Assembly (NCBI RefSeq): GCF_001983105.1
Contig: NZ_MOMC01000048.1
Span: 41,897-54,585 of the forward strand
Length of the DNA: 12,689 bases
Direction: 5' to 3'
From: Pseudofrankia asymbiotica
GTDB lineage: Bacteria; Actinomycetota; Actinomycetes; Frankiales; Frankiaceae
In this document: positions 7,189 to 12,689 of the stretch, one piece after another
Layout of the letters: every line of letters starts with the position of its first letter
Numbering within the stretch: the first letter of the stretch is position 1
The notes under the pieces: model-generated
Databases searched by the model: none
What the model was told of the DNA's origin: nothing
What the model saw: only the letters and a program-made list of their open reading frames with translations
Position numbers and translations under genes: made by a program

Positions 7189-7869
7189 TCAGCGTGGCCG
7201 CCGCCGCGCGGGGAAGACGGCGAGGATCTCCGTTCCCGCCGCCGACATCACCTTGTCGGTCCTGACCAGCTCGACCGCCTCCAGGGAGAACGAGCCGAAG
7301 CGGTCCGCCCGACGCGCGCGGGCGACCTCCCGGGCCGCGGCGATGTCGGTCGACCGGAACCGGACGACGTTGCTGAACGCCAGGCCCGCCCCCATCGGTG
7401 GGCTTTCCCGGCCGGCCGGGTCCAGCCGGCGCAGGATCGACGCGCGCAGCGACGGAACCGCCCGTCCCGGGCGGGCGTACGCCTGGACATAGAGGGTGCT
7501 GCGCGCCACGGCCAGCCCGCACAGGTCGAACACGACCGGCGGGGCGGCCGCGACGCAGTCCGCCAGTGCCTGTTCGAGCCGCGCCATCCGAACGTCCGCG
7601 TGACGATCGAGATTGATGAGCGTCACGTGCAGGCTCGCCGCCGGGTAGAGGTGGTGGCCGCCGGCCTCGGCGGCCGGCCGCGCCGCCTCGCGCAGCCGGT
7701 CGCCCATCGTCTCCGGCACGCGGACGACGGTGGTCAGGAAGGCTCGGGGCCCCTCGTCGGCCCGCCAGGGAATGGCCGGCCCGCGGCGCAGCCGCCACGA
7801 CTCGGCGGCACGCAGCGCGCCGAACCGTGCCCGCTGCGGGATATCACGCCCCGTCCGGGCGCCCGTCAC
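7189..7869 (-). CDS. 2H phosphoesterase superfamily protein (2'-5' RNA ligase/LigT-like)
   Basis: With the GTG at 7869 as start, the protein has 226 residues. It opens its fold with AFLTTVVRVP (43-52), then has HVTL at 81-84, the first H-x-T/S motif of the 2H (LigT-like) superfamily. About 86 residues later, where the second H-x-T/S is expected, it reads FSNVVRF (165-171), so the second histidine is replaced by Asn167. Classical members use both histidines to cleave or form 2'-5' or cyclic phosphodiester bonds in RNA or nucleotides. With one missing, activity is uncertain and the family call rests on the first motif and the spacing. The frame is open up to 8001, but that part overlaps the SDR gene and is Ala/Pro/Arg-rich. 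The GTGs at 7869 or 7878 give a short 26-35 bp overlap with the SDR stop instead, suggesting translational coupling. No strong ribosome-binding site decides between them. Confidence 0.62.
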   Translation of the reverse strand: MTGARTGRDIPQRARFGALRAAESWRLRRGPAIPWRADEGPRAFLTTVVRVPETMGDRLREAARPAAEAGGHHLYPAASLHVTLINLDRHADVRMARLEQALADCVAAAPPVVFDLCGLAVARSTLYVQAYARPGRAVPSLRASILRRLDPAGRESPPMGAGLAFSNVVRFRSTDIAAAREVARARRADRFGSFSLEAVELVRTDKVMSAAGTEILAVFPARRRPR

Positions 7870-8794
7870 TCTGCCCACCGAGGAAGCCAGACGGCGCGGG
7901 GGCGCCCTGGAGGGTCCAGCCGTCGCCCGCGCGGAGCCAGCCGCCGGAGGCGGCGGTGCCGCCGTCGACGCTGAGGGTGGTGCCCGTGATGTAGCTGGCA
8001 CGGTCGGAGCAGAGGAAGACGGCGGCGTCGGCGACCTCGCTGGCGACGCCCTCCCGGCCGAGCGGGACGTAGCGCTCGATCCCGGGCAGGCGCTCGGGTG
8101 GAACGGGCGGCAGCTCGTCCGGGTCGACCGGGCCGCGCATGATGCCGCGCAGGCCGGCGGTCCCGGTCATGTCCGGGGCGATCGCGTTGATCCGGACGCC
8201 CTGCTCCGCGAGCTCCACGGCCATCGTCCGGGTGAAATTGATCATTCCGGCCTTGCAGGCGGCGTAGACGGCGTACATGGGCGCGGCTCGCATGCCCTCG
8301 ATGCTGGTGATGTTGACGATCGAACCGCCGCCGCGGCCGTTGCCACCGGTGCCGGCTGGGCTGCCCGAGGCGGCGACGGTCTGGGCGATCAGCGGCGCGG
8401 CGGCCGACGTCGCCGCGAGCATGCTGACGAGGTTGATGTCGATGTGACGCCGCCAGCTGCGCTCGCTCTGGTCGAGGAACCGGGAGCCCTTCACCCCGCC
8501 GGCGTTGTTCACGAGGATGTCAAGCCGGCCGAACTCGGCGTGCGTGGCGGTGATCGCCTCGGCGAGCGCGGCGGTGTCCATCACGTTCGCCGGCAGCGGC
8601 AGCGCCCTCCCGCCGTCCTTCTCGATCAGCTCGGCGGTGGCGGTCGCCCTGGTCGGGTCGATCTCCACCAGGCCGACCAGCACCCCGGCCCTGGCCAGCC
8701 CGAGAGCGATCGCCTGCCCGAGGCCGGCGCCCGCGCCCGTGACCACCGCGGCCTTGCCCGTCAGCCCCAGCTCGAACCCACCCGTCACCGTCAC
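7844..8794 (-). CDS. SDR family NAD(P)-dependent oxidoreductase (classical)
   Basis: This is a complete classical SDR of 316 residues: cofactor loop TGAGAGLG (19-26), NNAG (96-99), catalytic Ser164 in NITS and YAACK with Tyr177 and Lys181 at the normal 13-residue spacing, and a C-terminal SVDGG (275-279). Acidic residues after the second strand (VEID, 43-46) suggest NAD rather than NADP. The family reduces or oxidises hydroxyl/keto groups of fatty acyl, sugar, steroid or polyketide substrates; nothing in the sequence narrows this. I chose GTG 8794 because AGGAG lies 7 nt before it; the longer open frame to 9091 has no family similarity. Unusual parts are a Gly-rich insertion (145-157) just before the catalytic serine strand and a tail of about 35 residues after the SDR end. 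It overlaps the 2H-phosphoesterase gene downstream. Confidence 0.92.
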   Translation of the reverse strand: MTVTGGFELGLTGKAAVVTGAGAGLGQAIALGLARAGVLVGLVEIDPTRATATAELIEKDGGRALPLPANVMDTAALAEAITATHAEFGRLDILVNNAGGVKGSRFLDQSERSWRRHIDINLVSMLAATSAAAPLIAQTVAASGSPAGTGGNGRGGGSIVNITSIEGMRAAPMYAVYAACKAGMINFTRTMAVELAEQGVRINAIAPDMTGTAGLRGIMRGPVDPDELPPVPPERLPGIERYVPLGREGVASEVADAAVFLCSDRASYITGTTLSVDGGTAASGGWLRAGDGWTLQGAPAPSGFLGGQSDGRPDGA

Positions 8795-8855
8795 AGCACC
8801 ACTCCTCAACTCACGGTCGTCGCCGTGCCGCCCGCCTGCCCGTGACCTGCTCGCC

Positions 8856-8894
8856 CGTTCTCGGCCGGTCGGTTCTCGCCCGCGGCCGAGAACG
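8856..8894. promoter_or_regulatory. 12-bp inverted repeat upstream of the SDR gene (candidate operator)
   Basis: CGTTCTCGGCCG (8856-8867) and its exact reverse complement CGGCCGAGAACG (8883-8894) flank a 15-nt centre. The centre holds a third copy of GTTCTCG (8872-8878), spaced 15 bp from the first. The dyad lies 62-100 bp upstream of the GTG at 8794. Repeated half-sites at this position suggest binding by a regulator, but a terminator stem is the alternative. Confidence 0.4.
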
Positions 8895-9033
8895 CGGCTC
8901 GCACCCAGCGGGAGACTAGCCGCGGTCGGCCGCCCGAGGCGCGGCGTTCGTCCCACCGGCGGTGGCTCGACGCCGCGTCGGCCGGCCGGCGAGCGGCAGA
9001 TTCGGCGGGGTGCGCCGGGCGAACGATCGCCGC

Positions 9034-9060
9034 CTGCACCGCCGCGCTGGCGGCGTGCAG
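9034..9060. repeat. Bulged hairpin in the VOC-SDR gap
   Basis: CTGCAC (9034-9039), one unpaired C, then GCCGC pairs across a GCTG loop (9046-9049) with GCGGC and GTGCAG (9050-9060). This gives 11 paired bases with one bulge, about 96 nt beyond the VOC stop. It may be a secondary terminator stem. Confidence 0.4.
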
Positions 9061-9074
9061 CCAGGCCGGCTGGC

Positions 9075-9137
9075 CCTCGGCGCGCCGCCATCGAGATCCG
9101 AGGTATCCGGTGTCCGGGTGGGCGCGGCGCGCCGAGG
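9075..9137 (-). terminator. Candidate transcription terminator of the VOC gene
   Basis: CCTCGGCGCGCCGC (9075-9088) and its exact reverse complement GCGGCGCGCCGAGG (9124-9137) form 14-bp arms 35 nt apart. The first paired base is 18 nt beyond the VOC stop codon on the minus strand. Each arm also contains the self-complementary core GGCGCGCC. There is no U-tract, which is common for actinobacterial terminators. Confidence 0.5.
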
Positions 9138-9155
9138 AGCGGGTCGGCGGCGCCG

Positions 9156-9644
9156 TCAGCCGGCGGCCGGGGTCTCGTCCGCGGCCCGGCGCAGCTCGGC
9201 GATGTCGAGCCGGCTCATCCTCAGCATCGCCTGGGTGGCCCGGTGCGCCCGCCGCGGGTCAGGGTCGCCGAGCAGCTCGTACAACGCGGTGGGAACGACC
9301 TGCCAGGAGACGCCGAAGCGGTCCTTCAGCCAGCCACACTGGCTCTCCTCGCCGCCGCCCGCGATCAGCCCGTACCAGTAGTGGTCGACCTCCTCCTGCG
9401 ACCCGCAGGAGATCATGAAAGAGATCGCCTCGGTGAACGGGAACTGCGGCCCGCCGTTGAGCCCGACGTACTCCTGCCCGTCCAGCGAGAAGCCCACCGT
9501 CATCACGGCGCCCTCGGTACCCGGCGTGTCCGGCCCGTAGCGCGACACGTCCAGGATCTTCGAGTTCGGGAACAGGGAGACGTAGAACTCGGCGGCCTGC
9601 TCGGCCTGGCCGTCGAACCACAGGCACGGCGTCGTCTTCGGCAT
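9156..9644 (-). CDS. VOC/glyoxalase-superfamily protein, PhnB-like (3-dmu-9_3-mt domain)
   Basis: The 162-residue protein starts at ATG 9644 with GGAGG 8 nt upstream. It has the family opening TTPCLWFDGQAEQAAEFY (4-21), the middle FMISCGSQEEVDHYW and the characteristic end, where a WQVVP stretch is followed by an MLRMSRLDIAEL segment. This is the small VOC fold whose members are often called PhnB-like or, misleadingly, demethylubiquinone methyltransferases. No reaction is established for this subgroup, and it is very common in soil actinobacteria. A dyad terminator follows its stop by 18 nt, so it is probably monocistronic. Although phosphonate-type genes lie next to it, the PhnB label reflects fold similarity only and is not evidence of a role in phosphonate use. 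Confidence 0.88.
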   Translation of the reverse strand: MPKTTPCLWFDGQAEQAAEFYVSLFPNSKILDVSRYGPDTPGTEGAVMTVGFSLDGQEYVGLNGGPQFPFTEAISFMISCGSQEEVDHYWYGLIAGGGEESQCGWLKDRFGVSWQVVPTALYELLGDPDPRRAHRATQAMLRMSRLDIAELRRAADETPAAG

Positions 9645-9755
9645 GGTGGCAACCTCCCAGGTCGTCGGCGGTGAGATGCCCCCCGTCGACGGGCGCCGCC
9701 GACTTCCGGCGGCCGTCCAGGGAATGACCGCCTCCACGCGCCGAACTCATCGGTC

Positions 9756-9774
9756 CCGTCGGCGAAGCCGACGG
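9756..9774 (-). terminator. Candidate terminator of the HAD hydrolase gene
   Basis: CCGTCGGC (9756-9763), loop GAA, GCCGACGG (9767-9774) form a perfect 8-bp stem. It lies 18 nt beyond the stop of the minus-strand HAD gene and ahead of the VOC gene. There is no U-tract. The same 18-nt spacing is seen after the VOC gene. Confidence 0.5.
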
Positions 9775-9792
9775 CGGGGTGGCCGAGACGGC

Positions 9793-10632
9793 TCAGCAGG
9801 TGGGGCCGGTGACGAGGGCGGGGATGTCGGCGACGCTGGCGAGCAGGTGGGTGTGGCGGACCGCGCCGAGCACGGACGCGCCGACCTGGCCGGTCAGCAC
9901 CCCCACGACGATGCCGGCGCCCGCGTTCGTCCCGGCCCGCAGGTCACGGACGGTGTCGCCGGCGACGAGCACCCGGGCCACGGCGGTGGCACCCGTCAGC
10001 TCCATCGCCCGGAAGATCATGTAAGGAGCGGGCCGACCGGCCGGGACGTCGTCCGCGCACACGACCGCGTCGAGCAGGCCGCCATCCCAGCCGAGGGAGG
10101 CGAGCAGCGGGCCGACGACCGACCGGTCGAAGCCGGTGGTCAGCGCGATCCGGATGCCGCGGGCCCGCAGCGTGCCGAACGCCTCGACCACGCCGGGTAT
10201 GGGCATGGGCGGCCGCGCCTGGTAGGCGGCCTCGAGCCGGTCTCGGAAGTCAAGGAAGATCTGCTCGACCTCCGCCGCGTCGATGCCCGCCGGGTCCTCG
10301 CCGGCACGGGCCGGGGCGCTGGCCAGCAGCGCGCGGATCGCGGCCCGCTTGTCGGCGCCCATCCAGCGCTCGATGTCGTCGTCGCCCGGGGTGGCGCCGG
10401 CGGCCTCGACGGCTCGCCGCAGCGCCTGGTACACGGCGCCGTGCTCCTCGACGGTGGTGCCGGCGATGTCGAACACCGCCAGGTCGACGCGCGGGCGGTT
10501 CGCGTCCCCGGCGGCGGTGCTGGTCGTGCCAGCGGCGGTGACGGTGACGGTGGGGTCTGGCGCGGTGGCGGCGGGGTCCGGCGCGAGCGGCGCGAGCACG
10601 GATGTGGGGGAGTCGGCGGAGTCAGCGGCCAC
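9793..10632 (-). CDS. Phosphonatase-like HAD hydrolase (PhnX-related)
   Basis: The 279-residue protein carries the phosphonatase form of HAD motif I, DIAGTT (Asp55, with Ala57 where ordinary HAD phosphatases have Asp). It has MGADK with Lys95 in the cap domain, matching the lysine that forms a Schiff base with phosphonoacetaldehyde in PhnX. It also has TTGFD (165-169), AGRPAP with Arg200 where other HAD enzymes have lysine, and GDTVRD (Asp226, Asp230) for Mg2+. These features define the phosphonatase-like group that sits beside FAD amine oxidoreductases instead of the PhnW transaminase. The likely reaction is hydrolysis of the C-P bond of phosphonoacetaldehyde or a close relative; the substrate is inferred. 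I chose GTG 10632, with GGAAGG 7 nt upstream. This leaves an odd Ala/Thr/Pro-rich tail of about 48 residues before the fold. The frame is open to 10890, but that runs into the divergent gene. Confidence 0.88.
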   Translation of the reverse strand: MAADSADSPTSVLAPLAPDPAATAPDPTVTVTAAGTTSTAAGDANRPRVDLAVFDIAGTTVEEHGAVYQALRRAVEAAGATPGDDDIERWMGADKRAAIRALLASAPARAGEDPAGIDAAEVEQIFLDFRDRLEAAYQARPPMPIPGVVEAFGTLRARGIRIALTTGFDRSVVGPLLASLGWDGGLLDAVVCADDVPAGRPAPYMIFRAMELTGATAVARVLVAGDTVRDLRAGTNAGAGIVVGVLTGQVGASVLGAVRHTHLLASVADIPALVTGPTC

Positions 10633-10744
10633 AGGTTCACCTTCCCAGGACGAGGTTGGTCGACGGATGGGCACAACATGAACAGGCAGCCAACTCCTCT
10701 CCCTGCCGTTGACCAGCTGTTTCGCCCGCCGAAATGCTCGACCC
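10633..10744. promoter_or_regulatory. Shared divergent promoter region of the HAD and FAD genes
   Basis: Both transcripts must start within or next to this 112-bp region. Toward the plus-strand gene I see TTGACC (10709-10714) and, 18 nt on, AATGCT (10733-10738), only 6 nt before the ATG at 10745. Transcription from it would start at or near the ATG, giving a leaderless message, which fits the lack of a ribosome-binding site. An imperfect dyad, TGGTCGACGG (10657-10666) and CCGTTGACCA (10706-10715), matches at 9 of 10 positions. Its right arm covers the -35 box, as an operator would. No clear promoter for the minus direction is visible. Confidence 0.4.
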
Positions 10745-11929
10745 ATGCGGTTTGCTCGCGAGCGGTTCGACGTGGTCGTGGTGGGCGCGGGGATCATCGG
10801 GCTGGCCCACGCGGCCGAAGGGGTGCGGCGCGGGTTGCGGGTGGCCGTCGTCGAGCGGGACGAGTTCGCGCGCGGGGCGTCCGTGCGCAACTTCGGCCAC
10901 GGCTGCGTGAGCGGCCAGGCGGGCGTCGCGCTGGGCTACGCGCGGGTGGCGCGTGAGCGCTGGCTCGAGCTCGGCCGGCTCGCCGGTTTCTTCGCCGAGC
11001 CCACCGGCTCGGTGGTGGTCGCCCGCTCCGAGGAGGAGCTCGCCGTGCTGGGCGAGTTCGCCGCCGCGGGACCGGATCCTGTCGAGCTCCTCGACGCGGA
11101 CGGGGTGCGTGCCCGGGTGCCGTCGCGCGCGCCGACGCTGCTCGGTGGTGCCTGGCTGCCCCTGGACGTCCGGGTGAACCCGCGCGAGGCCGTCGGGGCG
11201 CTGGCCCGTTGGCTCGCCGGCCAGGGTGTGACGTTCCTCTGGCGGACCGCCGCGACCGGCGTCGAGGAGGGCCTGCTGCGCACCAGCCGCGGTGACCTCG
11301 CCGCGCCCGCGATCGTGCTGGCCACCGGCCACGACCTCGACTGGCTGCTCCCGGACCTCGCCGAGGAGGCCGGCCTGCGCCGCTGCGCGCTCCAGATGCT
11401 CCGAGTCAGCGCCCCCGCCGGCGGCGGCGAGGGCGCCGGCACCGGGAGTGGCGGCGAGGGGGGAAACAGCACGGGTGGCGCGCGTTTCCGCCCCGGCGTG
11501 CTGACCGGGCTGTCGATGCTGCGTTACGCCGCCTTCGAGGGCTGTCCGTCCCTGCCGGCGCTGCGTGCCCGCTTCGAGGCCGAGCGGCCCGACCTGCTCG
11601 CCGTCGACATGAACCTGATGTTCACCCAGCTCCCGGACGGCGATCTGATCATCGGCGACACCCACGAGCGCGCCGTCACGCATCACCCGTTCCAGGCCGA
11701 ACGGGTCGACGACCTGGTACTGGCCGAGACCGCCGAGCTGCTCGGCGTGCCGGTGGCCGAGCTCGTGGTCCGCGAGCGCTGGCGCGGCTACTACGCGAGC
11801 GCCCCCGACCGCGAGTTCCTGATCTCGACGCCGTGCCCTGGCGTGCGGGTCGTCGTCGTCACGACCGGCATAGGAATGACGACGTCGCACGGTCTCGCGG
11901 CCGAGGTCCTCGCGGACCTCGTTCCGTGA
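10745..11929 (+). CDS. FAD-dependent amine oxidoreductase of the phosphonate-associated type
   Basis: The 394-residue protein begins with the FAD-binding Rossmann motif VVVVGAGIIG (10-19) and Glu38 at the end of the second strand (VVERD). It continues with the DAO-type oxidoreductase fold and ends with the FAD-contacting GVRVVVVTTGIGMTTSHGLA (366-385). This ending and ASVRNFGHG (45-53) resemble the group recurrently found beside phosphonatase-like hydrolases. Studied members of that group oxidise N-methyl-aminoethylphosphonate, and some oxidise aminoethylphosphonate itself, to phosphonoacetaldehyde. Here the hydrolase is the divergent neighbour, which supports that role; the substrate of this protein is inferred. 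A Gly-rich insertion (225-246) interrupts the middle of the chain. The ATG at 10745 fits the family start; a TTG at 10709 is the only earlier option and lacks support. Its end faces RecQ 43 bp away. Confidence 0.85.
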   Translation: MRFARERFDVVVVGAGIIGLAHAAEGVRRGLRVAVVERDEFARGASVRNFGHGCVSGQAGVALGYARVARERWLELGRLAGFFAEPTGSVVVARSEEELAVLGEFAAAGPDPVELLDADGVRARVPSRAPTLLGGAWLPLDVRVNPREAVGALARWLAGQGVTFLWRTAATGVEEGLLRTSRGDLAAPAIVLATGHDLDWLLPDLAEEAGLRRCALQMLRVSAPAGGGEGAGTGSGGEGGNSTGGARFRPGVLTGLSMLRYAAFEGCPSLPALRARFEAERPDLLAVDMNLMFTQLPDGDLIIGDTHERAVTHHPFQAERVDDLVLAETAELLGVPVAELVVRERWRGYYASAPDREFLISTPCPGVRVVVVTTGIGMTTSHGLAAEVLADLVP

Positions 11930-11938
11930 ACGGTCGCT

Positions 11939-11972
11939 GAAGGCCTTCGCCCGGCTCCCGGCTGTTTCCGGG
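11939..11972. terminator. Small dyads between convergent genes (possible two-way terminator)
   Basis: The 43-bp gap between the convergent FAD oxidoreductase and recQ holds the palindrome GAAGGCCTTC (11939-11948). It also holds a 5-bp stem CCCGG/CCGGG (11957-11961 and 11968-11972) with loop CTGTTT, directly next to the recQ stop. The stems are short, so this is only suggestive. Confidence 0.3.
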
Positions 11973-12689
11973 TCAGGCGGCCAGGGCGTCGAGAACCTGC
12001 TGGCCGTACTTGGCGAGCTTGTTCTCGCCGACGCCGCTGATGGTGGCCAGCTCCGCGAGCGTGGACGGGGCCCGGCTCGCGATCTCGCGCAGGGTGGCGT
12101 CATGGAAGATGACGTAGGCCGGGACGCTCTGTTCCTTGGCGGTGGCGCCGCGCCAGGCGCGTAGCCGCTCGAAGACGGCGGCGGCCTCGGCCGACAGGTC
12201 CACGACCGCGACGGCGCGCTTGGCCTTGCCGTCCGCCGATCCGGCGCCGCGGGAGCCGGCGGTCTTCGCGGGGCGTTCCGGGTCGCGGCGCATCGGGACC
12301 TTGCGTGTCCCGCGCAGCACGTCGGCACTCGCGTCGGTGAGCACGAGAGTGCCGTGCTCACCCTCGACGGTGAGCAGCCCCTGCGCCAGCAGCTGGCGGA
12401 CGACACCGCGCCACTGCGACTCGTTCAGCTCGGCGCCGACGCCGAAGACGGTCAGCGTCTGGTGCTCGTGCTGAGTCACCTTCGGGGTGGTGCGGCCGAG
12501 CAGGATGTCGGTGACGTGGCCGGCGCCGAACTTCTGCCGGCGTTCCTTGGCCAGCCGCAGCACCGTGGAGAGCAGCTTCTGCGCGGCGACCGTTCCGTCC
12601 CAGGTCTCGGGCTTGTTCAGGCAGGTGTCGCAGTTGCCGCAGGAGCCGGCGCGCTCCTGGCCGAAGTAGGCGAGCAGGCCGGTACGACG
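11973..12689 (-). CDS. recQ: ATP-dependent DNA helicase RecQ, C-terminal part (5' end beyond the window)
   Basis: Translation of the minus strand from the right edge gives 238 residues without interruption, so the gene starts outside the window. The opening residues (RRTGLLAYFGQ, then CGNCDTC) are the zinc-binding segment that follows the helicase core in RecQ. The RQC winged helix follows (HVTDILLG, then FGVGAELNESQWRGVVRQLL). After a charged, Gly/Ala/Lys-rich linker comes an HRDC domain (SVPAYVIFHDATLREIA, then ISGVGENKLAKYG), which helps RecQ bind structured DNA. Domain order and motifs match bacterial RecQ, a 3'-5' helicase in recombination and replication-fork repair. The visible ATG-like starts (for example 12563) are internal and should not be used. 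The stop is at 11973-11975. Confidence 0.94.
   Translation of the reverse strand, partial: RRTGLLAYFGQERAGSCGNCDTCLNKPETWDGTVAAQKLLSTVLRLAKERRQKFGAGHVTDILLGRTTPKVTQHEHQTLTVFGVGAELNESQWRGVVRQLLAQGLLTVEGEHGTLVLTDASADVLRGTRKVPMRRDPERPAKTAGSRGAGSADGKAKRAVAVVDLSAEAAAVFERLRAWRGATAKEQSVPAYVIFHDATLREIASRAPSTLAELATISGVGENKLAKYGQQVLDALAA

Larger units (their letters stand above)
8795..9155. other. Non-coding gap with several inverted repeats
   Basis: This 361-bp gap lies between the VOC gene end and the SDR start, both on the minus strand. No open frame here resembles a protein family. It holds three separate dyads, listed individually: a large one just after the VOC stop, a bulged hairpin at 9034-9060, and a 12-bp dyad about 60-100 bp upstream of the SDR start. 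The left end carries the SDR ribosome-binding site (AGGAG, minus 8806-8802). I could not identify a convincing -35/-10 pair. Confidence 0.6.

Noticed and set aside
7870..8001. Longer N-terminus of the 2H-like protein up to 8001
   Set aside because: It lies wholly inside the SDR gene and reads as Ala/Pro/Arg-rich shadow sequence.
8795..9091. Extended N-terminus of the classical SDR up to 9091
   Set aside because: The extra 99 residues are Arg/Ala/Gly-rich and cover the inverted repeats; a strong AGGAG site marks GTG 8794 as the start.
9156..9644. The PhnB-like VOC protein as a third member of the phosphonate module
   Set aside because: The PhnB name reflects fold similarity; this VOC type is abundant and not specific to phosphonate use, and stem structures separate it from the hydrolase gene.
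10637..12406. A 589-codon minus-strand open frame opposite the FAD oxidoreductase
   Set aside because: It is antisense to a clear FAD family gene, is out of frame with RecQ, and shows only biased composition.

Overview
The window is very GC-rich, with GTG starts, GC-biased third positions and long spurious open frames on both strands, as expected of a high-GC actinobacterium. The gene content (alditol-oxidase-type flavoprotein, MacB/FtsX-type transporter, several SDRs, VOC/PhnB-like protein, RecQ) would suit a Frankia-like or other soil actinomycete. That placement is an inference; no rRNA or other marker gene is present. I see no tRNA, rRNA, CRISPR array, insertion sequence or integrase.

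Layout. All genes except one lie on the minus strand. From left to right: the 5' three-quarters of a stand-alone MHYT membrane sensor, cut by the window edge (1-672); a 429-bp non-coding gap with two overlapping perfect inverted repeats; an alditol/xylitol-oxidase-like flavoprotein (1102-2487); an ABC permease (2590-5190) overlapping its ATPase (5187-6053) by the 4-bp ATGA; a divergent SDR lacking the usual catalytic tyrosine (6215-7114); a 2H-phosphoesterase (2'-5' RNA ligase-like) protein (7189-7869) overlapping a classical SDR (7844-8794); a 361-bp gap rich in inverted repeats; a VOC/PhnB-like protein (9156-9644); a phosphonatase-like HAD hydrolase (9793-10632); the only plus-strand gene, a FAD-dependent amine oxidoreductase (10745-11929); and the C-terminal part of RecQ helicase (11973 to the right edge).

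How the genes work together. The clearest functional unit is the divergent pair at 9793-11929. The HAD protein carries the phosphonatase-specific D-x-A-G-T-T motif and the cap-domain lysine that forms a Schiff base in PhnX. The FAD oxidoreductase resembles the family that recurrently accompanies such hydrolases. Together they suggest oxidative deamination of a 2-aminoethylphosphonate-type compound to phosphonoacetaldehyde, then C-P bond hydrolysis, without the PhnW transaminase. The ABC ATPase and permease form a translationally coupled transporter of the MacB/LolCDE class, and the flavoprotein oxidase may be read through from it. The SDR/2H pair at 7189-8794 is also overlapping and probably co-expressed.

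A recurring oddity is in-frame short tandem repeats whose periods are multiples of three (9, 15 and 30 bp), inside the oxidase, at the ABC ATPase C-terminus and at the SDR N-terminus. There are also Gly- or Ala/Thr/Pro-rich insertions in the classical SDR, the HAD protein and the FAD enzyme. Two genes that the window edges truncate (MHYT, RecQ) were recovered by direct translation across the edges.
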